In this document: in pieces, positions 17,013-26,595 of the stretch
How positions within the stretch are numbered: the stretch's first letter is position 1
How the letters are laid out: each line of letters opens with the position of its first letter
Source of the DNA: an uncultured Bacilli bacterium
GTDB lineage: Bacteria; Bacillota_I; Bacilli_A; RF39; UBA660
Assembly (NCBI GenBank): GCA_934085595.1
Contig: CAKOHK010000001.1
Coordinates: forward strand, 124,001 to 188,000
Direction: 5' to 3'
Length of the DNA: 64,000 bases
Position numbers and translations under genes: made by a program
Notes under the pieces: model-generated
Database searches by the model: none
Seen by the model: only the letters and a program-made list of their open reading frames with translations
Told to the model about the DNA's origin: nothing

Positions 17013-17909
17013 TTAATGTTTGTTAGTTTTATTTTTATCTTTATCAAGTAGTTCATTTACTGTAGTAGTTAAAGTAGTTAAACTTTGTAAATCAGATGGT
17101 ATTATTATCTTTGTAGATTTTCCGTTTGCTGCTTCAATAAAAGCTTCATAACTTTTTAGTTTTAATACTGATTCATCCACATTTGCCTCTTTAAGTAATT
17201 TTAATCCTTCAGCAGTTGCTTTTTGTATTTTTAATATTGCTTCCGCTTCTCCTTCTGCTTCTTTTACTTGTGCTTCTTTTTTAGCTTCTGCTCTTAAAAT
17301 CATACTTTGTTTTTCACCTTCAGCAGTAAGAATCGCTGCTTTTTTCTCACCTTCAGCTTGTAAAATCTTTTCACGTCTTTCACGTTCAGCACGCATTTGT
17401 TTTTCCATAGCCTCTTGTATATCACTAGGTGGTAAAATATTTTTAACTTCAACACGAGTAACTTTTATTCCCCATGGATCAGTTGCTTCATCTAAAATTG
17501 CACGCATCTTAGAGTTTATCAAATCACGTGAAGTTAGTGTTTCATCAAGTTCTAACTCACCAATTATATTTCTAAGAGTAGTAGCAGTTAAGTTTTCAAT
17601 AGCGTTAATAGGCATCTCAATACCATAAGTATATAATTTTGGATCAGTTATTTGAAAATAAACAACTGTATCAATTTGCATTGTAACATTATCTTTTGTA
17701 ATAACTGGTTGAGGTGCAAAATCCCTAACTTGTTCTTTTAATGTAACTTTATTTGATATCCTTTCTATTATTGGAATAACAAAATTAAGTCCATTATGTA
17801 GTGTTCTATTATATGAACCTAGTCTTTCTATTACATATGCTTTTGATTGAGGTATTATTTTAATACCACTTATTACTAATATTGCAAGTACTATTGCACA
17901 AATTATCAT
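17013..17909 (-). CDS. SPFH/Band 7 membrane protein (QmcA/paraslipin type)
   Basis: A 298-aa protein with an N-terminal membrane segment (about 1-20), a Band 7 domain (SKAYVIERLGSYNRTLHNG, LNFVIPIIERI) and a long Ala/Glu coiled coil (AEGEKKAAILTAEGEKQ). These proteins scaffold membrane microdomains. It is translationally coupled to the nfeD gene (adjacent, sharing one base), a classic pairing in which NfeD partners the SPFH protein. The partner is broken here. Confidence 0.9.
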   Translation of the reverse strand: MIICAIVLAILVISGIKIIPQSKAYVIERLGSYNRTLHNGLNFVIPIIERISNKVTLKEQVRDFAPQPVITKDNVTMQIDTVVYFQITDPKLYTYGIEMPINAIENLTATTLRNIIGELELDETLTSRDLINSKMRAILDEATDPWGIKVTRVEVKNILPPSDIQEAMEKQMRAERERREKILQAEGEKKAAILTAEGEKQSMILRAEAKKEAQVKEAEGEAEAILKIQKATAEGLKLLKEANVDESVLKLKSYEAFIEAANGKSTKIIIPSDLQSLTTLTTTVNELLDKDKNKTNKH

Positions 17910-18328
17910 TAATCTTCCTCCTTCTCTTTAACGATTAATTTTACTCCTTCTATAGAAAGTATTATTGCTTCACTACCAGCTTTAATTTTTTTATTTGCTT
18001 TAGCAGTCCAATATTGTCCATTAACCTTAACTTCTCCAGTTTCATTCCTAGTTATTTCTTTAGTAACAATACACCTCTTACCTATTAACATATCAGCATT
18101 AGTTTTAACCTCTTCATTAACTAAAAACTTTTTAACAATAGGTCTTGTAAATATCAAAAGAACAATACTACTTACTAAAAAGATAATGGTTTAAACTAAT
18201 ATATCACTAACAAAAAATGATAAAATATATGCTACAAAAGAGCCAAAAGCAAACCATATTGTTGTTAAATTTACAGTTAATAGTTCTATTATTATTAAAA
18301 CAATAAATAATAAAAGCCACAAGTTCAC
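17909..18328 (-). pseudogene. nfeD: NfeD-family membrane protein, interrupted by a nonsense codon
   Basis: From GTG at 18326-18328 (GGAAG upstream) I translate NLWLLLFIVLIIIELLTVNL and a second hydrophobic stretch, then an in-frame TAA at 18191-18193. The same frame continues with a third hydrophobic segment and the soluble NfeD OB-fold domain (GKRCIVTKEITRNETGEVKV, NGQYWTAKA) to 17909. One base change (CAA Gln to TAA) would explain the break. The intact product would be 139 aa, normal for short NfeD. The C-terminal half (17909-18157) remains open from a TTG codon. It may be a pseudogene, a recent mutation or a sequencing error. Confidence 0.8.
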
Positions 18329-18397
18329 AAATATCACTTCCTTACAATCTCATGTTATCATATTATTTATTCATTTACAATATTCATAATAACTAAC

Positions 18398-18435
18398 AAA
18401 AAAAATAAAATGTTATTAAAATTAAACATTTTATT
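18398..18435 (-). terminator. Intrinsic terminator of surface gene C
   Basis: Perfect 11-bp stem (AATAAAATGTT/AACATTTTATT) and T8 on the minus strand. The same element follows gene D at 20266-20302. Confidence 0.8.
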
Positions 18436-18442
18436 TCTATAA

Positions 18443-20179
18443 TTATTTTATTATAAATGGATCACTAGCACTTCCGCTACCACTCATATATTCCACACTT
18501 GCACTTAAATAAAGTGTAGGACGTAGCTTAACTTGAGTATACCTAGCACTATCAATAGTTAAAGAACCATTATTATAAACAAAAGTAACATTTGAATCCT
18601 CGATAGAAACAGGTGATATAGTCCAGTAAGAATTTGAGTCATATAGCCAATTTGAACTTGTACATGTTTCATTAGCATAATCACTATCCGAACTACTCAT
18701 GTCATACCCTTTTTTACTATCATCATTATAGCATCCACTACTTGCATACATATAATCACTTGCGTATATAAGTCCTACTTTACCATCCCAAGTCTGACTA
18801 TTACCACTATGTACACTAGTACTTCTTTCTTGAGCATATATTTCTTTTGTATTTCCAGTGCCTATATTACCAGTCCATGTTATATTTCCTAAATACCATT
18901 TTGTACTGCTTAATTGACTTTTAGCTTTAGTAGTTAGTCCAGTTTTAGAATATATATCACCCCTATTATAATAGTCTCCACTATTTAATGTATTCATTAG
19001 CTCAGCAGTTGTCCAATCATTACTATTTGTCGTATTCCACTGCTCTTCATCAAAAGCATCCCTTATTATCTTAACTTTATTTTCTTTTTTATACGTTCCA
19101 TTACCATTAGATGTTTCCACTTCAAATACACCAATTACTCTCCATACTCCTATTTCATCATTAAATGTTATATAATTGTTTGGATTTGCTCCTTGATATC
19201 TATATTCAGTTGTAGCATAATTTTGATTTCCTGTTGCTACTTGTGATATTTTAGTTAAACCTAAAGTACTATAATTGTCTACCAAATAAGAAGAAATCTT
19301 ACTACCTTTCACAAATATGTTAGAAAGACTATCATTACTTGCTTTCACACCTAAATTAATATCTTCTTCATTACTTTTTCCTTTTACAACATAATTATTA
19401 TCACTTTTCTCAACAACACTACTATTAGAACCTTGTACTTTTATTTTAGTATTCAATGTCTTATTGTCTGTCTTTACTTCTAAACTATGATCGCCTACTT
19501 CTACATCATTAAACACTACTATTCCGTCACTATCAGACACAGATGTTTTAGGTTCAGAATGTAATGTAACTTCTTTATTCGCTAGTGGATTTCCACTTTC
19601 ATCTTCTAAACTTAATGTTAAATTAAATGTTTTCGTACTTTCTGCTATTCCAAGTACTCCACTTACTTTCTTACCTTGATTATAATTTTGAGCTTTATCA
19701 GTATAATTTATAAACTCAAGTTTAATTGTATATGTATGCGTTTCACCACCTGCAATAGCTATTCCACTTTTATATGGATTAACTACTTTACCAAAACCTG
19801 CTTTCTGATTTGACACTAGCGGAACTATACTCACATCTATATCTTCACAGCTTCCACTATCACATGTACCACTTATTTTAAGTTCATCTTGTTCTATTTC
19901 ATTAGTTAACTCTTGCCATCCTAAATCATAATAAACTTCTTCACTCCCAGTATTTTCAATAGTTAAACTCTTAGTTATAGTCCAGCCCGGTTCTATACTA
20001 TTTGCTTTTATTTCTTTTCCATCAGTATACTTAAGTTCAAGTTTAGTTGTATTTACATTTATAGTTTCAGCTACATCATTACCACTTACTGTCAAACTAA
20101 AATACGCATAAGTTAGTCCTACTGTCAATAAAAATACTAAAACTAATATAATTACAAACATAAACTTTTTATCTCTCAT
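18443..20179 (-). CDS. Surface protein C: TasA-like, CnaB-like and variable C-terminal domain
   Basis: A 578-aa paralog with the A-type layout: hydrophobic N-terminus ending TYAYF, TasA-like domain (SGNDVAETINVNTTKLELKY), CnaB-like beta domain (NLTLSLEDESGNPLANKEVT), then the DUF6273-like domain with WRVIGVFEVETS and WDGKVGLIYASDYMYASS. The segment after YWTISP up to LRPTLYLS is rich in NNT codons and aligns to the TR/VR stretch, so it may be an older or separately templated variable region. Own promoter and terminator. Confidence 0.85.
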   Translation of the reverse strand: MRDKKFMFVIILVLVFLLTVGLTYAYFSLTVSGNDVAETINVNTTKLELKYTDGKEIKANSIEPGWTITKSLTIENTGSEEVYYDLGWQELTNEIEQDELKISGTCDSGSCEDIDVSIVPLVSNQKAGFGKVVNPYKSGIAIAGGETHTYTIKLEFINYTDKAQNYNQGKKVSGVLGIAESTKTFNLTLSLEDESGNPLANKEVTLHSEPKTSVSDSDGIVVFNDVEVGDHSLEVKTDNKTLNTKIKVQGSNSSVVEKSDNNYVVKGKSNEEDINLGVKASNDSLSNIFVKGSKISSYLVDNYSTLGLTKISQVATGNQNYATTEYRYQGANPNNYITFNDEIGVWRVIGVFEVETSNGNGTYKKENKVKIIRDAFDEEQWNTTNSNDWTTAELMNTLNSGDYYNRGDIYSKTGLTTKAKSQLSSTKWYLGNITWTGNIGTGNTKEIYAQERSTSVHSGNSQTWDGKVGLIYASDYMYASSGCYNDDSKKGYDMSSSDSDYANETCTSSNWLYDSNSYWTISPVSIEDSNVTFVYNNGSLTIDSARYTQVKLRPTLYLSASVEYMSGSGSASDPFIIK

Positions 20180-20218
20180 ATATATACCTCTATCTCTATT
20201 ATTACTTTATAATATAAA

Positions 20219-20248
20219 ATTATACAAATACCTTATTCTAAATGTCAA
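20219..20248 (-). promoter_or_regulatory. Promoter of surface gene C
   Basis: TTGACA (20243-20248), 18-bp spacer, TATAAT (20219-20224) on the minus strand, without any G tract. Confidence 0.75.
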
Positions 20249-20265
20249 GAGTCAAATCAACTTTC

Positions 20266-20302
20266 AAAAAAATAAAATGTTATTAAAATTAAACATTTTA
20301 TT
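20266..20302 (-). terminator. Intrinsic terminator of surface gene D
   Basis: Same 11-bp stem and T-run as after gene C, which shows that C and D share duplicated flanks. Confidence 0.8.
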
Positions 20303-20307
20303 TAAGA

Positions 20308-21855
20308 TTATTTTATTATAAACGGATCTGTTATACTTCCACTTCCACCCATATATTCTACATTAGAAGCAAGGTATAAAGACGGACTAAAGTAAGAAGA
20401 ATTATACGACGCATTAATATTCATTTGACCAGAAGAGTACAAAATATCTGAAACTTCACCAGCCCCAGACAGTGGAGATAAAAACCAACCACCACCAATA
20501 GCATTCAGCATCCAATTAGTTGTAGTACATGAAGAGTTGGAATAATTATGTCCACCTGTTCCATTGTTATAGCATCCACTACTTGCATACATATAGTCAC
20601 TTGGATATATTAGTGCTACTTTTCCATTCCATATTTGTACATTTCCACTATATACATCTGTACTTCTCTCTTGTATATAAACTTCTTTTGTATTTCCATA
20701 ACCATCATTCCATTTTGTACCACCTAAATACCATTTTGTTGTGCTTATTTGATCCTTAGCACTATCTGTTAATCCATTAGTAGAATACTCACCCGTTTTA
20801 TTATAATATGTCCCGCTATTCAATAACGACATTAATACTGCAGTAGTCCAATCGTTATAATTACTACCTGATAGAATATTATTCCATGGATTAGTTCCAA
20901 TATTTTCTCTAACAATCTTAACTTTATTTTCTCTAGTGTATGTTCCATCTCCATTAGGTGTCTCTACTTCGAATACTCCAATTATTCTCCACTTACCAGT
21001 TTCATCATTAAATGTTACATAGTTATTTGGACTTGCTCCTTGATATCTATATTCTGTAGTATTATAGTTTTGATTCCCTGTAGCTAATTGTTCTATTTTT
21101 GTAAGACCTAAAGTACTATAATTATTCGTTAAATATAATGTCAAAAGAGGATTCTCTTTAAAATATAAACTACACTTAGTTAAAACATCAGATTTTATAA
21201 GTATCTGTCTAGTCAAAGAATCATAACTAACACTAGCGCCATTACTACAACTATAATTTACTAAGCTATAATTTTTATTACTATCAAGTTTATCTGTTCT
21301 AACATTATCAATATATATTGCAGTTGTTTCATAATCATATTTCCAGTAATCATCTAGTATTTCAGTATATGAATCTAAAACTTTAACATCTTCTAAATCA
21401 TTAAATGAATAACCTCCAAATACCATAAGTGATAGCGGTTGCTTTTCATCACTAGTATTTTTTATTGTAAGAGATATTTTTCTAGTTGTTACAATACCAC
21501 CAAAAGATGGTTCAAGATAATCACTAGCATACTTAACATCTATATAATTATTATTTAAGTATGCAAGTTTATAATTAGTAGAAACAGCATTTAAACTAGT
21601 TATTTCAATTATATGTTCTGTTTCTCCAGGTTCTATATCTACACTATATTTATTTTCTCCATCTATTTTAATAGAATACAAAAGTTCCGAAATATACATT
21701 TCATTACTTCTATAACTTTCACTATTTATAGTAAACTTAGCATAGCTTATTGCAAGTACCGGACAAAGTCCAATAAGTACTAAAACTATAAAAATGTTTT
21801 TCTTTATAAAATAAGATATTTTCTTCTTCATATTATCTAGTTTACCCATAAACAT
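20308..21855 (-). CDS. Surface protein D, second N-terminal type, variable C-terminal domain
   Basis: A 515-aa protein. N-terminal membrane segment (about 20-38) followed by SYAKFTINSESYRSNEMYI, then a beta-rich region (SLMVFGGYSFND, CSLYF) unlike that of A-C but nearly identical to gene E. The C-terminal DUF6273-like domain (WRIIGVFEVETPNG, WNGKVALIYPSDYMYASS) ends SGSITDPFIIK. The variable segment begins GGGWFLSP and ends SPSLYLAS. The ATG used has GGAAG nearby; an in-frame ATG at 21849 has better spacing. Confidence 0.85.
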   Translation of the reverse strand: MFMGKLDNMKKKISYFIKKNIFIVLVLIGLCPVLAISYAKFTINSESYRSNEMYISELLYSIKIDGENKYSVDIEPGETEHIIEITSLNAVSTNYKLAYLNNNYIDVKYASDYLEPSFGGIVTTRKISLTIKNTSDEKQPLSLMVFGGYSFNDLEDVKVLDSYTEILDDYWKYDYETTAIYIDNVRTDKLDSNKNYSLVNYSCSNGASVSYDSLTRQILIKSDVLTKCSLYFKENPLLTLYLTNNYSTLGLTKIEQLATGNQNYNTTEYRYQGASPNNYVTFNDETGKWRIIGVFEVETPNGDGTYTRENKVKIVRENIGTNPWNNILSGSNYNDWTTAVLMSLLNSGTYYNKTGEYSTNGLTDSAKDQISTTKWYLGGTKWNDGYGNTKEVYIQERSTDVYSGNVQIWNGKVALIYPSDYMYASSGCYNNGTGGHNYSNSSCTTTNWMLNAIGGGWFLSPLSGAGEVSDILYSSGQMNINASYNSSYFSPSLYLASNVEYMGGSGSITDPFIIK

Positions 21856-21873
21856 ACACTTCCATTATATAAA

Positions 21874-21904
21874 ATTATAACAGGTACCCCCTCCCCCATG
21901 TCAA
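21874..21904 (-). promoter_or_regulatory. Promoter of surface gene D with interrupted G tract
   Basis: TTGACA (21899-21904), a 19-bp spacer holding GGGGGAGGGGG, and TATAAT (21874-21879) on the minus strand. The spacer is 2 bp longer than optimal. The A in the middle of the G tract should reduce slippage compared with gene E. Confidence 0.7.
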
Positions 21905-21970
21905 GTAGCAAACAAAAAGCGAACACTTTTGTGAACGCATTTTAATATCATATTCCTTTAAAAATCATTT

Positions 21971-24133
21971 TTACTTTTTATCTTTTTCAATATAATTTCC
22001 TTCAAGTTTAACATTCAAAGTCATATCCTTAGTTATATCACTATCTTTTTTAATAGAGTATTCTTTTACATATCCATATCCCTCAAATGTAACATTAATA
22101 CCATACATTTTACATAAAAGTTCTACTTCACCCCTGCTCCATTTATTAATATCAATCATTTTATATTTTTCACCATTAGTTACCAAAAAAACTTTATTAT
22201 CAAGATTAAGTATTGTTCCTTTACTTGGATATTGATTTATTATAACATCACCATCTCCAATTACTATAGGTGTAACTCCATCTTGTTTTAATAACTCTTC
22301 TACATCACTAACATTTTTATTATAATAATTGTCTACTGTATATGTTATTTCTTCATTCTCTTCATTATTATCATATATATTTAAGTATGTAGATATATTC
22401 TTAACTAAATCTTTAACAGCACTATACATTACTTTAGATGTACTAAGTTTACTTGCTGCTACATATATAATTATTTTTGGATCATTACCAGGAAATATTC
22501 CTCCAAAACTTTTAACATAACTATTTTTTAAATATCCACCACTACCTGCTATTTCTGCAGTACCAGTTTTACCTACTAAATCATAACCCTTTAAATAGTA
22601 TGATGTACCAGTACTCATTTTACTTGTCCCATCAACTACCCCTCTCATAAGTTCTATCATTTTGTTAACAGTTTCTGTGCTTGCTACTTTTTTAACTACT
22701 TCTCTTTCATTTTGTAAATATACTTCATTAGTAACTGGATTAACTATTTTATCTATTATATATGGTTTAATAACTTCTCCATCATTAGTAAGACTACTAA
22801 GAGCCTGCAGCATTTGTACAGCTGTTACCGTCATTCCTTGTCCATATGAAGCACTTGCTATTTCTGAATTATATCTTATATTATCAAGATTACCTTTCAT
22901 CTCATTAGAAAGCATAGTTCCAGTACTCTTACCAAATCCAAGAGAAGTATAATAATCTTTAAGTTTTGCTCTACCAAGAGATAAAGCAAGATTACTCGCA
23001 GCTACATTACTTGAAGCCATAAATCCTTCATCATAAGTAATCTCTCCCCATCCTCTTTTATTCCAATCACGAATAGTATACTCATCTACCTTAACACTAC
23101 CGCTTTTATATTTCTCATCTCCCTTATATATTCCATTTTCCATCGCAGCCATGAAACTAAAAGTTTTCATAACACTACCAGGTTCATATTCATATGAAAC
23201 AAAAGGATCATAATATGATTTTATTTCTAGTGTATTATTATTAAAACTAGGACTACTAGCAACTCCAAGTATCTTACCACTTTTAGCATCCATAACACTT
23301 ACTGTTGCCCATTCTAATGAAGCTGCTTCAAGTGCTTTAATTGCTTCTTCTGTAAACATTTGAATATTAGTATCTATCGTTAAATAAACATCACTTCCAG
23401 GAATACTTTCTACTTCTCTAGTAGGTGAAGTAGTTATCTGGTATCCATCTTTATCAGCCTGATATTCTATATATCCATCAGTACCAGTAAGTTTATCATT
23501 TAATGTATACTCTATTCCCATTTCTCCCTTAAATACACCTTTATCATTCATTCTAGCATATCCAAGAGTATAAGATAAAAAATCTCCATTAGGATAATAT
23601 CTCTTAGTACTAGAAATAAAATCTATCCCTGGAAGCCCAAGATCATCTATTTCATCTTTAACAAGTTCAGTAATTCCTCTTCCCCCAGGTCCAAGTTCTA
23701 CTTGATAAGGACTTACTTCCTTGCATTCTCCATTATCATCACATGATTTAATCTTAGTATTTAATATACTAAGTATCTTTTCTTCAGTCATATTAATAAG
23801 AGGACTTAATTTTTTAGCAGTTTCTTCTTTATCTACAACATGATGTGGATGTTTACTATCACTAGTTCTACTAGAAGATAAATAAGCTATAACTGTATAA
23901 CTATTAACATCTTTAGCAAGTACTTCTTTATCACTAGAATATATAGTTCCACGCCTTGCTGTTATTACATCTTTCCTAGTATTTCTATTACTTGCAAACT
24001 CACTTAAAGATATACTTCCTACTTTAGTAGTTCCAAGACCAATTAAAAAAAGTTTTGCTATAATTATAACAAAAATAAAAACAACAATAATTAAAAAACT
24101 ATTTGTTACATTAACTATTCTTGTTTTCTTCAT
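21971..24133 (-). CDS. pbpB: Class B penicillin-binding protein with PASTA domains (PBP2B/FtsI)
   Basis: A 720-aa septal transpeptidase. Basic N-terminus, one transmembrane helix (about 12-32), dimerisation domain, then the transpeptidase motifs in order: EPGSVMKTF (SxxK), SSNVAASN (SxN) and VGKTGTAEI (KTG). Two PASTA-like repeats follow (VSDVEELLKQDGVTPIVIGD and a second starting WSRGEVELLCKMYGINV). It ends the mraZ-rsmH-ftsL operon, as expected for a division PBP. Confidence 0.93.
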   Translation of the reverse strand: MKKTRIVNVTNSFLIIVVFIFVIIIAKLFLIGLGTTKVGSISLSEFASNRNTRKDVITARRGTIYSSDKEVLAKDVNSYTVIAYLSSSRTSDSKHPHHVVDKEETAKKLSPLINMTEEKILSILNTKIKSCDDNGECKEVSPYQVELGPGGRGITELVKDEIDDLGLPGIDFISSTKRYYPNGDFLSYTLGYARMNDKGVFKGEMGIEYTLNDKLTGTDGYIEYQADKDGYQITTSPTREVESIPGSDVYLTIDTNIQMFTEEAIKALEAASLEWATVSVMDAKSGKILGVASSPSFNNNTLEIKSYYDPFVSYEYEPGSVMKTFSFMAAMENGIYKGDEKYKSGSVKVDEYTIRDWNKRGWGEITYDEGFMASSNVAASNLALSLGRAKLKDYYTSLGFGKSTGTMLSNEMKGNLDNIRYNSEIASASYGQGMTVTAVQMLQALSSLTNDGEVIKPYIIDKIVNPVTNEVYLQNEREVVKKVASTETVNKMIELMRGVVDGTSKMSTGTSYYLKGYDLVGKTGTAEIAGSGGYLKNSYVKSFGGIFPGNDPKIIIYVAASKLSTSKVMYSAVKDLVKNISTYLNIYDNNEENEEITYTVDNYYNKNVSDVEELLKQDGVTPIVIGDGDVIINQYPSKGTILNLDNKVFLVTNGEKYKMIDINKWSRGEVELLCKMYGINVTFEGYGYVKEYSIKKDSDITKDMTLNVKLEGNYIEKDKK

Positions 24134-24141
24134 ATCTTCTC

Positions 24142-24417
24142 CTATTCTTCTATTACTTTTATATTACTATTATTATAACTAAGTCCATAATTATTTGCAA
24201 CACTTAAAGCATTATCAAGACTAGATAATTCATTTATTTTCATCTGCATTCCAAGATTTAATTCTTCTTGAGTATTTATTTCTTTTAATAGTCTTTGTTT
24301 AGTAGCATTCCCCGATTCAATAGCGGCACTAAATATGCTTTCACATAGTATTGTTCCTACCATGAATAATACTATTAAAGCTGTAAACATCTTTTCATAC
24401 TTTGATTTTGTTTTCAT
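24142..24417 (-). CDS. ftsL: Cell division protein FtsL
   Basis: A 91-aa bitopic protein: short basic N-terminus, one transmembrane helix (about 9-30), and an extracellular coiled coil (QRLLKEINTQEELNLGMQMK). Sequence is poorly conserved in this family. The position between rsmH (1-bp overlap) and the division PBP supports the call. Confidence 0.85.
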   Translation of the reverse strand: MKTKSKYEKMFTALIVLFMVGTILCESIFSAAIESGNATKQRLLKEINTQEELNLGMQMKINELSSLDNALSVANNYGLSYNNSNIKVIEE

Positions 24418-25319
24418 TATCTTACCCTTTCTATTACTCTTAGTTTTGCACTTCTGCTTCTATTATTTTCATCTATTTCTTTTTCGTTTGGTATTATTTT
24501 TATTATTTGTTTTGCTCTTGCTTTCATATTTTCTGGTACCATAGGTAACTTACTTGCCATTTTATCATCACTACATAATTCTTTAAATATATTAGCTACT
24601 GTTTTATCTTCTAATGAATGAAATGTAATAACTGCAAGTCTTCCATCTACTTTAAGTAAATCAAACGCATCATTAATAGCTTTATTTAATATATCTATTT
24701 CATGATTTACTTCTATTCTTATTGCTTGAAATACTTTTCTTGCTGGATGATGTTTAACTCTATAGCTCTCTGGAACACTATTTTTAATAACTTCTACTAG
24801 TTCTAAAGTAGTATCAATAGGTCTACTATTTACTATCTTTTTAGCTATTTGTTTACTATATTTTTCATCCCCATATTTATAAAATATATTAGATAATTCT
24901 TTTTCACTATAATTATTAACTACATAGTGTGCATCAAGTGTATTATCTCTATCCATTCTCATATCAAGATAAGCGTTTTTATGAAAGCTAAATCCTCTTT
25001 CATCTGTATCAAGCTGTGGACTACTAACTCCAAGATCAAACATGATACCATCTACATCTTTATCTATATATTTTTTAATATCTACAAAATTACTTTTAAT
25101 TATTTTATAATTTTTAGATATTTTACTTAATTTCTGATCAGAATAATTAATCGCATCTATATCCTGATCAAAGGCGAATAAGAACCCCTTCTCATTCAAT
25201 CTTTTAAGTACTTCACTAGAATGTCCTGCATACCCTAAGGTACAATCTATGTAAATGCCATCCGGCTTTACATTCAAATTATTTATTGTTTCCATAAGCA
25301 TAACTGATTTATGCTTCAT
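24417..25319 (-). CDS. rsmH: 16S rRNA (cytosine-1402-N4)-methyltransferase RsmH
   Basis: A 300-aa SAM-dependent methyltransferase. MKHKSVMLMETI starts the protein, DCTLGYAGHS is the SAM loop, and FDLGVSSPQLDTDERGFSF and ITFHSLEDK are signature motifs. I choose ATG at 25317-25319 with GAGGGGG upstream; the longer frame would start at a TTG that overlaps this ribosome binding site. The start lies 11 bp inside the end of mraZ. Confidence 0.95.
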   Translation of the reverse strand: MKHKSVMLMETINNLNVKPDGIYIDCTLGYAGHSSEVLKRLNEKGFLFAFDQDIDAINYSDQKLSKISKNYKIIKSNFVDIKKYIDKDVDGIMFDLGVSSPQLDTDERGFSFHKNAYLDMRMDRDNTLDAHYVVNNYSEKELSNIFYKYGDEKYSKQIAKKIVNSRPIDTTLELVEVIKNSVPESYRVKHHPARKVFQAIRIEVNHEIDILNKAINDAFDLLKVDGRLAVITFHSLEDKTVANIFKELCSDDKMASKLPMVPENMKARAKQIIKIIPNEKEIDENNRSRSAKLRVIERVR

Positions 25320-25749
25320 AATTATCCCCCTCAAATAAATCTTCTGCTATTTCTTCAAGTGTATTTTCATTTTCTTTAATAAACTTGTCAAACTCTTCTT
25401 TATCCCATATTTCAAGTCGTTCATTAACGCCAATAATAACACATTCTTTATTAATATTGGCGTAATGAATGAGCGGTGAGGTAATACTAATTCGACCTTG
25501 TTTATCGAATTCATTTAAAGAAGCTCCACCAACGAAAAACCTTTCAAAAGCTCTTACATTTTTCTTAGTGAATTTTAAAGTGTTTAAGTCTTTAACAAGT
25601 TTATTCCATTCATCTATTGAATATACAAATAAACATTTATCAAGACCTTTAGTTATTATGTATTGATTTCCAAGTTCATTTCTAAACTTAGAAGGAATTA
25701 TAAGTCTACCTTTATCATCAATATTATGATGATATTCACCCATTAACAT
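25309..25749 (-). CDS. mraZ: Transcriptional regulator MraZ
   Basis: A 146-aa protein with two AbrB-like SpoVT domains: GEYHHNIDDKGRLIIPSKFR and FDKQGRISITSPL. Start chosen at 25747-25749 with GGGGAG five bases upstream; an ATG two codons later is also possible. MraZ binds short direct repeats upstream of its own operon and represses it; such repeats are present (next entry). Confidence 0.94.
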   Translation of the reverse strand: MLMGEYHHNIDDKGRLIIPSKFRNELGNQYIITKGLDKCLFVYSIDEWNKLVKDLNTLKFTKKNVRAFERFFVGGASLNEFDKQGRISITSPLIHYANINKECVIIGVNERLEIWDKEEFDKFIKENENTLEEIAEDLFEGDNYEA

Positions 25750-25753
25750 AAAA

Positions 25754-25793
25754 ACTCCCCACTTTCCTCCACTTTGTTTCACTTCCTACCACT
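25754..25793 (-). promoter_or_regulatory. MraZ operator: four AGTG repeats at 10-bp period
   Basis: On the minus strand AGTGGTAGGA, AGTGAAACAA, AGTGGAGGAA and AGTGGGGAGT follow each other with exact 10-bp spacing, ending 4 bp before the chosen start codon. This is the kind of MraZ box known from Mollicutes (AAAGTG repeats) and other bacteria. Two repeats also form the ribosome binding site region. Confidence 0.85.
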
Positions 25794-25832
25794 ATATTAC
25801 TATAACAATATATAAAAGTAAATACTAAATCA

Positions 25833-25865
25833 TAAAAAAACACTCACTTTTTGTAAAGTAAGTGT
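25833..25865 (-). terminator. Intrinsic terminator upstream of mraZ
   Basis: An 11-bp stem (ACACTTACTTT/AAAGTGAGTGT) and T7 on the minus strand, just after the gene at 25865. It insulates the division operon. Confidence 0.75.
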
Positions 25866-26530
25866 TAATTACGTACTCTTTTAAGAATATCTCCTAAGTC
25901 AACTTCTATATCTTTATCACTACTAAGCATACTATTTATATATTCACTTAATTTTATTAATTCTTCTCTATCAAGAGTATCCTTATTTTTTTCTTCAGTT
26001 CTAGTCATAAAAGGTGTCACATTAGTATAAGTTTCACTATTAACTTGTTCATTTAAAGAAGCACTTACCGGTTTAATAACATCTTCTTCTTGATGATACT
26101 CATCAGCCCCCTCAAGAACATCAATACGTCTTGCTTTATATGGCTCCACTTCCTCAAACGCAACCCTACTAAGAGGTCTAAATAAACTATTATCAGGTTG
26201 CTTAATAACACTAACATCATCAACATATATATCATTATTAGAATTAGTATTTTTAAAGTGTCCACTTAATACTTTACTATCTATAAAATCATTAAGACTC
26301 TTCTTATCATTAAGAAGTTTATTACATTTAATAACTGTATAAAATGGTATAAGTCCTTTCATATAATCACTTATATCAAGTAAACTTCCTTTATTTTTCT
26401 TAAGTCCCCTATTCTTAAGTTCAAAATTAATTCTAAAATTAACTTCATCACTCTTATATAAATAGTAAACTATACTAACTATTAATGTAATTAAATATAT
26501 AATCATTATATTGCTTAATACTTCACTCAT
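25865..26530 (-). CDS. Hypothetical protein with one N-terminal membrane helix
   Basis: A 221-aa protein I do not recognise. N-terminal transmembrane helix (about 6-26: IMIIYLITLIVSIVYYLY) followed by a charged soluble region and a long, low-complexity acidic linker, ending in KDIEVDLGDILKRVRN. ATG at 26528-26530 has GGAGG upstream; the GTG start that extends it would overlap this site. Single gene with its own terminator, directly upstream of the mraZ operon. Confidence 0.65.
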   Translation of the reverse strand: MSEVLSNIMIIYLITLIVSIVYYLYKSDEVNFRINFELKNRGLKKNKGSLLDISDYMKGLIPFYTVIKCNKLLNDKKSLNDFIDSKVLSGHFKNTNSNNDIYVDDVSVIKQPDNSLFRPLSRVAFEEVEPYKARRIDVLEGADEYHQEEDVIKPVSASLNEQVNSETYTNVTPFMTRTEEKNKDTLDREELIKLSEYINSMLSSDKDIEVDLGDILKRVRN

Positions 26531-26595
26531 AACTGCCTCCACATCAAAAATATATTATATATTATAGTATTCTTTAGTATAGACTTCAAGTATTA

